From Artemisia argyi (taxonomy: Eukaryota; Streptophyta; Magnoliopsida; Asterales; Asteraceae): 64,000 nt of DNA. Where the stretch lies: positions 172,589,090 to 172,653,089 of the forward strand of contig CM060687.1 in assembly GCA_030686995.1 (NCBI GenBank), written 5' to 3'. Position numbers and translations under genes: made by a program. Under the pieces are notes generated by a model. It ran no database searches. It was not told the origin of the DNA and was given only the letters and a program-made list of their open reading frames with translations. Shown here in pieces: positions 34,498-46,891 of the stretch (position 1 is the stretch's first letter; each line of letters begins with the position of its first letter).

Positions 34498-37400
34498 GCT
34501 CCCACTTGGATATCTATTAATAACATAATGACATTGGTAAGCGTCTAGCAACACGCCAATGCCCCTAGATCAACTCGAGGAAGGTTTCCTGGAAAAACCT
34601 ATAATGATTCATCATTATTATTATCATCCTTTTGTTTCTAATACCACGTTAATAAAGATATGGATCTTAGTCATTCTTTAATTAACAATTCTGTTTCTCG
34701 TTGTTTATGATTGAGCAAGATTACCAAAACATCTGAACGTACTCCAGATAGACTTTGGGCGTGCGCACGCATACATCTTGTCAACCCTACGAGGGGCCCA
34801 GCAGTATTAAGCTTCAAAACGAATTTGAAGGAACAAATTCTTTCTTGACTACAAGAATAACCCATGGACTTTGCAACAATTCTGAAAGCAACCCTTATGA
34901 CTTCCAATTACGGTAAGCGGTAGATTGCTGCACAGAATGCACTACATCCATGACTCTTATCTGGTATCTCAAGTCTGAGGATAACAATTTCATGATTTAC
35001 TTACTGACAATATCCATAAAGTAAACTCATGTTGTTGGAATAAGTCCTATATTCAATTCATCGAATATCATGTGAAATTGGTATGTCAACGCATCAATAT
35101 ACTTTCAAGTATATTCTAACCAATACTCAGATTTGTCTTAGTTTAATGATATTCCCATATCATTAATCGACAACGGACAGTTTAGAATAACATAAATTAT
35201 TCACGGATTTAAACATGCAAATATAGGACACAATTTATTATTAATGAAAACAAACGTACTAAGTACTTTAATTCATTATAAATAATAATTGCTTAATGTC
35301 CTTTATCCAAATACTAAATAGATCAATGCATGATAATTTTAGTTAATGAATTTTGTCTCAAGTAATAACTTGTTAACAATTATGCCTCAAGTAATGACAA
35401 TCATACTTGTTTACAAGGCATTATTCAACTAACTTTGATCTATCCGAATTTTGACAATACTTAATTCAAGAATTTAATCAGCAAAATTCTTGTATGTGTG
35501 TATCCAATATAGCCACACAATATTTCATAAATGATGTGATATCCTCAACCATCAATTTATGACAATCAAACTTTCAAACATTTTAAAGTTTAAAGTATTC
35601 TAATTCTTTAATGTATAATGCAACCATGCTCTTAGTCGAGCACAACTAGTTTACATGACTATTAATAAGGATGAAATCCTTCCATGACTAGTTATTGAGT
35701 GTCATCTCAATTATACTTGCATCATTGTATAAAACTACAATATGCTCTTTAAAATCCCATAAACATAATATCCATTGTGTAATGTTTGATGCCTTCCAAT
35801 CTTCCAAGATTTATTGTCGGCTAAAACAATTATGCAACAATTTTGCCATATTGTTTATACTTAGAATTTAGGAGCAATTCCACGCTGAGTATCATTTATT
35901 CTAAGTCAAAACATATTCCATTAGAATATCTATTACACAAGATATCAAATATTGTTAAATCATTATGCTCATGATACAATAATATGATACATATAAAAAA
36001 AACCTTCAGTCATACTTAGATTTTTATTCATGTTCCATCTTTACAAATATGTATATCCATTTACTAAAAGATACATCATATCCTATTAGAATTTATTTAC
36101 CACACATGTTTTTTTCCAAGGTTGTATGTTTTAATTTCTAAATCTTTCACATATAGTTTCATTCCAAACTAAGTCTTAACATTTTACTTATATGGAATGT
36201 AACTTCTTATATGTTATGCAACATATATGATTTAGCAAATCAAACATAATACTCCCACTAACTTTCAGGAATACTAGAAATTTCCTTATTTTAATTATAA
36301 ACCTAAACATAGATTTTATAATTTAACATAAGAATAATCTCCTAGATGCATGCATTTATCCATTCATGGATTATTGCACTTTGTACACTTCCAAAGATTT
36401 TCTTGAATTCATAAACTCCTTTTGATTACTTATCGTCCTCGCTCAAGTAATTATTCAAGAAAGAGTTTTTGATATTCATTGTCAAATTTCATATTCATAT
36501 AAATATGACAATTAACCATCTTTGTATCTTTAATGTGCTTAGGAAAGAGTATTCAATCATAGTTAATTGTTTAAGTATGATTAATAATCTTGGAATAAGA
36601 CATACATTAGGGTATGTATACAATTTTGTCCATATGATTATTTCACAAAGATTTAAACCACTAGGGTTACTTTATCTTTGAATAAACTCATCATCATTCT
36701 CTAACTATTAAGAATTAAGATAAACCAAATTTTCTAAATTTGAATATCTTTATGAACAACATCTATAACATTCATATTATGAGTAATTTACCCAATTCAT
36801 TATTTTGGTAATACTACATCATATAAACATCAGCATATTAATTAAATATCTGAGATATCCAAGTGGATCTATGAATGATAATTCCATCATCTTGAGGTTT
36901 ATCATTTACATGTTAAGCCTCATCATGATTTTAACTAGTGTGGTTTTAGAAGATTATGTATCTTGTAATTCTATCTTTTCAAGATAAAATACTCCCACTT
37001 GCCTTTAGTATTATATAGAATATAAGTACTTAGCAATTAGAGCAACAATCCAATTTTCTCTTTTAGGACATTAGAAATACACATTAATAGTTCTTTGTTA
37101 ATAACCTTCACATAAGTAGCTTAACAAATTCAGAACTTCAATTTTAAGACTTAATATGATTCATCACATTTCATAATTCAATAACGTCTTAATAATCTTC
37201 TAGGAGTCTAATTGAGTATATTCAAGCCATACTCAATTTCTAACCTTGATAACTTTTGGAAGAAAAGAAGATGTAGTTATCTTGAACCAAACACTACAAC
37301 AAGGGTTTGATTTCCTAACTGGACATACTATAATCTAGTATTTCATTAGAACTCATATTGTAAAACAATCTAACAATATGTAAGATAACCATATATCTTT

Positions 37401-40400
37401 TAGCTTGTCTATTTACCAGTTAAATCAACTTAATGGTATAATAGTATTTTCAAGCCAATTGCATGCTTTATAACCCAAGTACGTATTAATCAAGTCACTT
37501 CATGTTTATGTCGCATTAAAACATAATCGTGTTATAATCCAACTATTCGTTATTAATCATTGATCAACTCAATGACTTCTTGTATATGTCTTAATTAAAA
37601 GGCCATAACAAGCTAACATCTTAATTAATTATAAGTCTTGTAATACTTAGAAGACTTCATGTTTATAACTATACAATAAAGTATAACATGTATTATTAAA
37701 GTAATCATGAACACCATCATTTGGTTTCAATAATATTTTCAAGTTAACATACTACTTTATTTATTTATCTCATTCTAAGAATACATAATTATTGAAGTAG
37801 TATTATATTACTTCATGCATTTATGTCATTCCATAAATATTAAAGCTGAAGTAGTATTGTTATTTGACACAATGTTCTAATAGATGTCTAATTTAAAACT
37901 GTAAATTATCCATGTTGGTCTCACGCATACATGGAAATTCACCTTGTTGTTAATATTAGTCTGCGTCTCACGTTTACTAAATTTTAACACCAAGTGTTTC
38001 TTAGATTAGATGTATTAATCTAATTAGAATTATAATCTCTTACTTTGCAGTTAAGAGAATCCTTTAAATCATAATCTTATGTGTTGTACTTTGCACATAA
38101 TGAAGATTTCTCCCACTTGTGCATGGTACAACACCATGTATCATATAAACAACACGCACGCGTTTGTTAATTTGAACAATATGATTTGTGTCATTAACAT
38201 AACTTAGTAGATATAGAGTTTACTCAATCAATCAAGCAAACGTACATGACTATCCTTGAAAATATTTGTGTCTATATTTGGAAAGTAATTACCTTGAGAT
38301 ATTCAAAAGATAATCTAAGTTACAATCAAGACAATAAGTCTTGTAACTCCCACTGAATTAGAGAACATTATAATAATCCCTTATTCAGCCATAAGAACAC
38401 AATACTCCCACTGAATTTGACAACATTGTAAATGTTTCATTAATCAGTGAAAGGAAATAGTGTACTTGTTTACTTTCCTACATCTTTTAAGAAAACCCAT
38501 TCAAACGATTATATAGGTTATAAAAGGATGTAATCTACTACATAAATGTGATTCATCACATTCCAAACTATTAACTTAAAAAAATCTGGGCATGCAATTT
38601 CTTCCTTTATAGATTTACCATTCCAACAATTGTATGTAGTATCTGTAAATGGTCAAACCAAAACAACTAGATAAAATAATCTAATTCGTCTTTTACCATT
38701 ATGCAGTAATCAGTCTAGCTTCTAATTTAATAACTCATAAGGTGCATATACTCTTACTATTAAAGTTTGCTATGAGTTATGTACTTAGAATTTTGACAAT
38801 TCTAATCATCGTATTATACCTTTCTCATTCATGAAAAGGATTAGGATTAAGTCTCACACTTCTCCTAATGGAAAGAAAACTAGTTTTATTCTTTTAGTAA
38901 AATTGACTCTAACCAAAAACCCAAACGGGTGTAGATCAATTAAAAGAATAACCTACGTTTACGGTTTTAATGTTGCATTAATACATTTAAAGAATTTTCA
39001 AAATTCAATTTTAGTATTTTCGATAATTTATATTTCCAAGAAAATATAATACCCAAGGATATATTCATATAACCAACATATTTTCTTGAAAATCTAGGAT
39101 CCAACTTTACATAGATTCCACCACATCAGTTGATCTGCTAGTGGTGAAAGTATAAAAGATGGTAATCTGTCGAACAATAATTGACAAACACTTTTCCAAT
39201 TCCTAGATCATTATGGGATTTACATCAAATTGATTCATCAATTTGTCATGTAAGCATGTTTCATCCCATCTCATGCCTTAAGCTCTAGGTCTCACGCATC
39301 AACTTAATTAAGTAGTCTAACTTAGAAACTGCAAATTCTCCATGTGTGGTCTCACGCACACTCGGAAATTTACCTTGTCATTAAAATTTAGCATGCGTCT
39401 CACGTTTACTAAATAATAACTTCAAGTGTTTCTTATAGTTAGATGGCATGTAACTTAAATTTTAAGGGTATTCTTATTTTTGATATGTCAATCAAAATAT
39501 GTATAAAGATGCATGCACTCATCTTTATAGCATAAGTTTAAAAAAAACTTTTAATTTACCAATTCGTGAAATTAATACACAAAGTTTTACTTGAGGTTTA
39601 ATAAACCCTAAGATGACTTTCTACAATTATGATTTTAAAAGTAATTCGTTTAAGACATATTCAAGATTGTGATAACCAAGGCAGGCTCTAAGGCTCTTTT
39701 CTAAGCCTTCACATCACGGTTATGAACCAAGTCTTAAAAGAGTTAATTTTTAAAAACATATTTGTACAAAACATCAATCAAGCAAAAGTTTATGGATTCA
39801 ATCTCAAAATCATGCAATAAAGTATGAATCTTGCTAGTCTCGCCTGGGAGCAGATTACCGTGCGAATCGGACCACTAGCAGCACATAAGACCTTGCAAGA
39901 TTCTTACTTTATCACTTTTGTTTCACCGTTATTAGTCCGATTTAATTTTTCTTTATAAAAATTACCCTTTTATTGCTTACAAACATGTCCAACAATAAAC
40001 CAATAAAACAAGTAATAAAGACAAATCAAAACAACTAATAACATAACAATTATAAAGATGAAACAATTAGCCACATGCAATCTTTTTAGAAAAGATCCTA
40101 ACAAAATCAATTCTAGGTTTTTATATGCATATAATTAACTAGGGCCTTCACCTCTTAATTGAAGTGAGCCACATACATTGACAAGTCAATTGCGTAGGCC
40201 AAAGTTAATCACATACCACATAACACATAATTGATTTTAATAATTATGGGGTCTTCCCCAATATTAGATCTATCTAATCATGTGAAAAAGCTTAACAATT
40301 AATAAATAATTAATAACCCATGACTAACATGCATGTTTCGTCACGGATCAAAGCATAACTATTACCAATTAGGTCAAGGATACGCTCATATAACACATAA

Positions 40401-40625
40401 ACATGTAGGCAACCTAGGGTTTCTAATCCACTTTAATTAATAAAACCACAAACCCTAATTAGGGTTCACGGAATAAATCGACCCCCCCCAAAATTAGGGT
40501 TAGGGTTTCGAAAAAATTAAAAAAACAAAACCCTAGATCCAAAACATGTATCTAAAACAATCAAAATTCGTTTTTTATGTGTTTTATGTAATCAATTACA
40601 TGTTATAGCAAGCTCGTGATACCAC
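34498..40625 (-). other. Non-coding internal region of the LARD-like element
   Basis: 34498 to about 35480 matches 56705-57450, the 3' untranslated part of the autonomous Copia (shared AACATCTGAACGTA.TCCAGA and CCTACGAGGGGCCCAGCAG). About 39040-40625 matches about 61600-63197, its 5' leader. The middle, about 35480-39040, is AT-rich, has no domain, and repeats phrases around ACTCCCACT at 36252, 36990, 38349 and 38404. Small ORFs here are not convincing. Confidence 0.75.
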
Positions 40626-41406
40626 TATTAGAATATTAGTATCATGACAATCATATAAATAGGTAAACACATATGCGGAAGCGTAGGAACATCTATAACA
40701 TATAAAGGATTAACATAAATTAAATAGGAACGTACCTTTAGTGATTCTAGCAAAACAAGAATCAATTAATAATCTTGAACATGTGATGAACCCTAATTAG
40801 GGTTTATATGGATCAATGATTAACCCCTTACCGTTTTGTTAATCGATCCCTTGATAACAACAAAAGTATGTTGTTACCTCGTTCTTGTACACACAAACTA
40901 CTAACGAATTAAAGGTGATGCTAGTAACATAAAACACAAGGATTTTCAATAATGAAAATCAATCCAAAATCCTTAGGGATGTTTGGTCGATCGGTTTGAT
41001 CAAGGAAAAGGAAAAGAAAACCAAGTTAGGGTTATGTGTACAAGAGTTGAAAAACAATAACCCTTGGTTTTCTATTTATACTAAATGTAAAACTTTGGGA
41101 ACAAGTTAGGGCAAGGGATATCCCCTCCCTTTGATGGATCGACTGGCCATAGCCCAATGATGGGTCTTCCGGATCCTTCTTGTCCTCTAATTACATTCTA
41201 GTCCTTATTGTTTGCCTTTAACGATAGTTAGTCTATAAGTTTAATAACCAACGATCATTAATCCTTTTACTTGTGTTTAATTAATAAATATACATAACAT
41301 TTAATATTTATTAAACTTTAATTCTCGTTTGTAATGTGTGCAATCCTGAGGTCTCGAGTTCGATTCTAGACATACGTTTATTAATATATATCCATAAACT
41401 CCAACA
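40626..41406 (-). repeat. 5' LTR of the LARD-like element
   Basis: Same length as the other LTR. Its first bases are TATTAG where the other has TGTTAG, which would impair integrase recognition. It is preceded on the left by the PBS. Confidence 0.87.
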
Positions 41407-41411
41407 GTGTG

Positions 41412-41954
41412 ACCATCATCCTTGTATAGGAATGGACCATAGGACTACCTACACTAGTAGATATGCTTAAAAAGTGCGGTGGAAACCCTACGTAGGCCAA
41501 ATGAGGGTTTAGTGTTTAAACTACTAGATAGGTCTAGAAGATAGCTGGTAAGTAATGACTAAAACTAGACCCTTGCCATCATGACAATCGAGGTTGGGTC
41601 TAGGAGATATAGGTTAGGTCACAATGACCATTTGTGCGTAATGACATATAACCACTATATAAAACTAGGATCCAGACACTACACATTATAATTAAACCAT
41701 CGCTTAGTTACATCACTTCCTTCTATAACTTCTCCCATTACTTTTAATGCTTTTAGTTCATTATTAAGTTCCAACTATCAACTCTCTAAATTGATAAAAC
41801 AAACTAGCACCTTATTCACCAGACCAACGGCTCTTGGGACGACGCTCGGATTTACCTAAGCTATACCACACATGACCGGGTACACTCCTGTTAGAATATG
41901 TTAGTCCTTAACTACTTCTAATATTTTAAATTTAAAACATGATACAATGCATCA
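41412..41954 (+). repeat. 3' LTR of the Athila-like element, second part
   Basis: Continues at the duplicated GTGTG and matches 25290-25806. It ends GATACAATGCATCA, so LTR ends are TGATG...CATCA. Confidence 0.8.
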
Positions 41955-42310
41955 TAATGTGGCGGGAATGTTTTACCGATGACATGTTGTCAGGGAAAAA
42001 CCCCGCCCAATTATTCGCTATTATTTAGAGTTGAGTGAAAGTCAAATTTGACAAAAAATGTTTTCGACGACATGTCGTCGAGGTGAAAATCACATTATAG
42101 TGATTAGCGTTAATCAAATTCTAATCACGGTAAAACTTTTTGTCAAATGCTGTACTGATGATATGTTGTCGGAATCACGTTGGCGGGAAACAAAATCCCG
42201 CCCAATTATTCGCTACTATTTATAGGTGGGGGGGGGGGGAAGTCATATTTGACCAAAACTGTACCAACGACGTGTCGTCGGGAAAATTTTTGGTAAAGAA
42301 TTTAACGCTC
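41955..42310. mobile_element. CACTA-type subterminal repeat fragment
   Basis: Four near-palindromic copies of a CGACGACATGTCGTCG motif (about 41979, 42063, 42149, 42268) and a direct repeat containing CCCGCCCAATTATTCGCTA at about 42002 and 42197. Dense motifs like this are the transposase-binding ends of CACTA (En/Spm) elements. No CACTA terminus or transposase is visible, so it is a fragment. Confidence 0.55.
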
Positions 42311-43197
42311 TTTGGTCTTGGTCAAGTGGTGCTTTTTTCGTTTAGTGGTTTTCGCCGACGACCTTCGTCACCAGTTCTACATTTTCTAGTAGTTGCAGCG
42401 ATGGATCTAGTTTGATGTATATGGATTAACAAGTAATTAACACATAAATTACTACCCTCGTATCACTTGAATTACTAAGACCAGTGATGTTCTTGAATCT
42501 TGATCCTGACTCTTGGATCTTGGATTGAAACACCTAAACAACTAGTGCTTGAATCATGAATAAAACACGAAGCACGTTGCTTTGGTTTTCTTGGATGCCG
42601 ATCGAAAACCCATACGGTTTGTATGTGACTTAAGCTCCACATAAACAACATTCTTTTCATCTTGTGAACAATAACTGGCATAAGACTAAAGCAAGAAAGA
42701 GAATATATTAGTGCCTGCGTTAAAGGAAAACCATGACAAAAACACAATTAAAAAGAAACCTTAAATTTTCACCTGAAGTACGCAACAAGAAACATGAGAG
42801 CATGCAATTTATGTTGATGATTTTAGTGTCATCGGCTATTTTAGGTAACTGTGATTTAGTAGTGACCAATGTGATTTCATATAATGCTTGGATATGAGTA
42901 AGGGAAGTGTGGAGTCCACACTTGGTGATATAATGTATTTTTGACCACAACAAAGATGTCGGGCTCAAGGGCTTGTGCCCCTTGGAGGGTCAAAGGGTAG
43001 CGCCCCTTGTTGGTGCTCCAAATGAGTTATATGTTTTTGGTGACGGAACTTTAACATGTTTATTGGGAGGACCGAAACATAAATTATTATTATTATTGAA
43101 TATATCTAATGATAAGAATTGTAAAAGAAGAAAATAAATATTCATAAAACATCAAAAAATATAACTTATTTTCTAATATTTGAGAGGTGGTAATGGT

Positions 43198-43241
<44 letters not shown>

Positions 43242-43629
43242 TTTTTTTCATATTATCCTTAAACTTCTACTTCATTTACACTAATAACCATGAACTTTTT
43301 ATTTTGGGGATAGTCCGCCTTACCCGTTTCCCACCAAAACCAACTGATGCGACTGTTTGCCAATAGTCATGACTGTTAGGATCCATCGCTTCTTAGTGCT
43401 TCTAATTGCTATATGTTTAATAACAAATGTTTTGTCTCATTTGACTGTCACAAAAAAAATAATAATAAAATTAAAAAATTAAAAAAATAAAAATAAAAAA
43501 AACACGTTTATTTGTTTTGCTCTATCTGCTTTGATTATCTTATCCCAGATTTTGTGTAACCAATGCAATAGGTTCGAAATACTTTATTTGAAAAGTGGAT
43601 TATACACGATTCAATCAAATACCTAAGAT
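42311..43629. other. Unidentified intergenic sequence
   Basis: Contains a minus-strand open stretch (42475-42747) with no recognisable domain, a poly-T run of about 38 bases (43199-43236) and an A-rich tract near 43450-43500. I see no supportable gene. Confidence 0.35.
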
Positions 43630-43930
43630 CAGTGGCAAAACCAGGAAAATAGATTGTGGGGGGCAAATTTTTTTTTTGGATAATAGCAAAAAAAGGTGAA
43701 AGAAAAAACTAAGACCGTAATGATATATAGAGTACTGTTACTTAGAGATGAAAGATTTATAAGATTTTAAAGTGTTAAATGTTGGGTTTTAGTATGTGGG
43801 TAGGGGGAATTTGAGTTTTCGGTGGGGGGCAATTTTGAAAAATGGTCAAAATTATAAAAAAATTACACTAAAATCTCAACTTCTTCGGCTAGTTATGCCC
43901 CCCGATAGTATACACATTAGTCCGCCCCTG
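43630..43930. mobile_element. hAT-type MITE (301 bp) with perfect 8-bp duplication
   Basis: CAGTGGCAAAACCAGG at the left, GTCCGCCCCTG at the right. CCTAAGAT flanks both sides (43622-43629 and 43931-43938). Interior runs GGGGGGCAA and GCCCCCC are inverted. No coding capacity. Confidence 0.8.
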
Positions 43931-44367
43931 CCTAAGATTATTGTCACATACTAACCTCAATTTCTAACAATATTGGCACTTTTGCCCTTCATTTTCAATA
44001 AAGCCTGACTCACCAACCTCAGAACATATTCAAAATCTTATTAAGGAAATTTGAAAATTTAATATTATAATGTGCCACCACGTAAACATATATGCAACCA
44101 TGCATATATATACACACTTGATGACTATGGTTCGCATACCGTTCATCCATTGATTTACATATTGTGGATATTAATTGAAAGCTAATTACATAGTATAGAA
44201 ACTGTATGATACTGTTTGACTGATATTAATTACTTTGGCTACTTGTCATGTGGCTATCGAACCAGTCACGATAACCTCGGCTTTATGGCATTACAAGTTT
44301 TTGTGGGTTCATTTGAGAATTGACATTTTGTCAAGAAGACTTGTTGACCCCAAGTCTTCACTGTGTA
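43931..44367 (+). promoter_or_regulatory. RLK2 upstream region
   Basis: Matches 14600-14710, 15140-15190 and 16530-16800 upstream of RLK1 once the insertions there are removed (GATGACTATGGTTCGCAT, CTAATTACATA, CTTGTCATG..GTGGCTAT). It is therefore the conserved 5' flank of the kinase gene. No promoter element assigned. Confidence 0.5.
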
Positions 44368-44563
44368 CAGGGATGGAGCCAGGACCAAATATGACCGGGT
44401 GCACAAAATCTTTTGAGCCGTAATACTAGAAACACATTCGAAGGACCGGGTGCATTTAAGATGCATTTAGGAAAAAATGGAGTTTTTTTTAAAAAATTAA
44501 CACTATATCAAAAAAATCCATGGGGTTCTCGGGCACCCGCGGGAACCCCTAGCTCTGTCCCTG
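44368..44563. mobile_element. hAT-type MITE (196 bp) with perfect 8-bp duplication
   Basis: Ends CAGGGATGGAGCCAGG and CCTAGCTCTGTCCCTG are inverted with few mismatches. ACTGTGTA flanks both sides (44360-44367 and 44564-44571). RLK1 upstream sequence lacks it. It sits about 90 bp before the RLK2 start codon. Confidence 0.88.
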
Positions 44564-45773
44564 ACTGTGTATGTAGGTGATAATAAGACTTTGATTCCAT
44601 TCTAGAGATTAGATAAAAAAAAAGAAAAAAAAAAAAAAAAAAGAATCTCGAAGGAAATGATTTTAATGGAGGAAGCAACCATACTTGTTCTTCTAGTTTT
44701 TTCACACCACATACAAAAAATATACACAGCCGAAATTGACATCATCTCAGACTCAAGCTTCTTGACAGAAAACGACACACTGGTATCTCCTGCTAGAACA
44801 TTTGAACTGGGATTCTTAAAGCCAGGTAGCTTGGATAACACTTACGTTGGCATTTGGTATAAGAAAATCTCTGTTAAAACAGTGGTTTGGGTTGCCAACA
44901 GAGACTACCCCCTCACCAATGTATCATCAAGCATGTTAAGGATTGACAGTGTGGGAAATCTTGTTCTCAAGAACTGTACTTATCATGTAGTGTGGTCATC
45001 CAACTCAACATCATCAGGAAATGCAACTGGACAGCTTTATGACTCTGGAAATCTAGTCATCACGGATGGAAACAGCGTGAAGATTGTGTGGGAGAGTTTT
45101 CACTATCCAACCGATACTCATCTACCTGGCATGAAGCTTGGCAAAAATTACTTAATAGGAGCCGAATGGCATATAACATCATGGAAGAGTATTCATGATC
45201 CAGCTATAGGGGAATTCACCTGGAGCATGGACACACGTGGTTATCCTCACTTCGTACTAAGAGATGGTTTGGAGGTCAAGTTTCGGCACGGACCATGGAA
45301 TGGTGAACAGTGGAGTGGGTCATCCTGGCATTCCACCAACACGTACATTTCAATCAATACAGTTATTAATGAAAAAGAGGCGGTTGTTTCTTATAATGTG
45401 TTAAACAATTCTGTCTTATCTAAAGCCACCTTGAATTCTTCTGGAAATTATGAATTTTCAGTGTGGCAAGAAAATAAGAAAATATGGGAGGTTATTACGG
45501 CAGTACCAAAAGATATTTGTGACAAGTACAAATTTTGTGGCCCTTAGGGAAGCTGCAACACTGAAGACGCAGAAATGTTCGTGCTTAGATGAGGCAAAAT
45601 TTGAGCCGATAAACAAAATGGGTTGGGTAACAGGAGATTGGACAGGTGGTTGTGTGAGGAGAATACCGTTGGATTGCAAAAATGGAACAGATGGGTCAAG
45701 TATTCTAATGTAAAATTGCCAGATACACAGACTTCGTGGTTTAACAATACAATGTCTTTAACAGAATGTAAAG

Positions 45774-46297
45774 TGTAAAAACTATGAATCTAATACCAAA
45801 CACAACCACTACACAGCTGATTCACTCAGCCAACCACCCCTTGGTGAAATCTTTTATTAACTGAATATGCAAGAAGATGAGTCCACAAAACGTGTGCTCA
45901 TCAAACAAGATACAAAGGAAATAGTTGTCCCCTTCAGAAGGATCCAATTATCACACTACAAGAACCAGATTACAATAAATCCTCACTACAACTCTCAATA
46001 CTGACTACCATACTATAACCTGATCAAGATGATCAGAAAGTTACCAGAATATCAATACCAGACCAACAACAACTAGAGAGAGAGATGAAAGTATGTGAGA
46101 AAAGATAATACGGCTGAATGAATGAGAAGCTAGGGTTGGGTATAGCTTATATAGAAGCTAATTACACTTTAACCCCTGAAGAATCAACAATCTGACAAAA
46201 CAAGCTCAAAATACAAACATTAGAGAAATATGACATAATAAGTCCCTTGACTTATTATGACTAAATATGAGCTTGCACAAGTTAACATATTCCAACA
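45774..46297 (-). repeat. 3' LTR of the RLK2 Copia
   Basis: Ends ATATTCCAACA next to CCCCCTCTC (the PPT on the minus strand, 46298-46306). Nearly the same as 51288-51810. Confidence 0.95.
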
Positions 46298-46310
46298 CCC
46301 CCTCTCAAGC

Positions 46311-46888
46311 TCACGGCTTGAACATATTAACCAAACCAAGTGTTTCACAAAACTGCTTATGTTGAGAAATACTCAACCCTTTTGTAAATATGTCATCAAC
46401 ATTATTAGCAGAAGCAACTTTTAAAGTCTTAATGACTCCAACAGTTACTTTCTCTCTAACAAGATGCAAGTCAATTTCAAAATGTTTAGTTTTTTTCATG
46501 AAATACTAGATTTGCAGCAATTTGAATTGCTATCACAAAACAAATTTGCAGGTAACAAGTCATCTATTCCAAGATCTTTAAAAACTTTAATAATCCAAAT
46601 AAGTTCACAAGTAGTAGATGCAAGACATCTATACTTAGATTCAGCAGAAGACCTAGAAATAGTGGCTTGTCTTTTACTTTTCCATGAAATCAGATTATTA
46701 CAAAAATAAACACAAAAACCAGACACAGACTTCCTAGAAATAGGACACTTAGCCCTATCTGCATCTGAAAAAGCATACAGATTAAGCTTTTTACCATACT
46801 GAAACTGAATACCTGTACCAGGAGCCTGTTTAAGATATCTCAAAACCCTAAGTGCAGCAGTGAAATATGAGTTAAGATGTGCATGCAT
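46311..46888 (-). pseudogene. Copia RNase H segment
   Basis: Two frames: 46888-46496 with FSDADRAKCPISRKSVSGFC, SRSSAESKYRCLA and LFCDSNS, then 46499-46311 with HFEIDLHLVREKV and VDDIFTKGLSI. These are the catalytic and terminal motifs of Copia RNase H. A frameshift at about 46497 separates them, and a stop near 46890 separates it from RT. The Tyr usual in SAESEYR is Lys-Tyr here, as in many relatives. Confidence 0.88.
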
Positions 46889-46891
46889 ATG

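Larger units (their letters stand above)
33717..41406 (-). mobile_element. LARD-like non-autonomous LTR retrotransposon (7690 bp)
   Basis: LTRs of 781 bp each (33717-34497 and 40626-41406), about a dozen differences by eye. GTGTG is duplicated outside (33712-33716 and 41407-41411), and the empty site is seen at 25280-25300. On the minus strand a PBS-like TGGTATCACGAGC lies at 40612-40624 and a PPT (AAGTGGGAGC) at 34498-34507. The right LTR starts TA instead of TG, a terminal mutation. The internal 6.1 kb has no gag or pol domain in any frame. Confidence 0.88.
25121..41954 (+). mobile_element. Athila/Tat-like Ty3/gypsy element, nested and 5'-truncated
   Basis: Plus strand: 3' part of the 5' LTR (25121-25806), PBS like tRNA-Asp (TGGCACCGCTACCG at 25813), internal region with an ATHILA ORF-1-type domain, PPT (AAGTGGGGGGA at about 32897), and a 3' LTR starting TGATGAAATC at 32912 and ending GATACAATGCATCA at 41954. 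Two later insertions split it: a Copia next to the PBS and a LARD-like element in the 3' LTR. No protease, RT or integrase is present, so this copy was non-autonomous or had lost pol. Confidence 0.78.

Noticed and set aside
36469..39049. Several 60-72-aa frames in the LARD-like core
   Set aside because: AT-rich, no domain, no conserved start context; consistent with chance.
42475..42747. 90-aa minus-strand frame
   Set aside because: No recognisable family, no exon signals, not repeated elsewhere in the window; cannot be supported as a gene.
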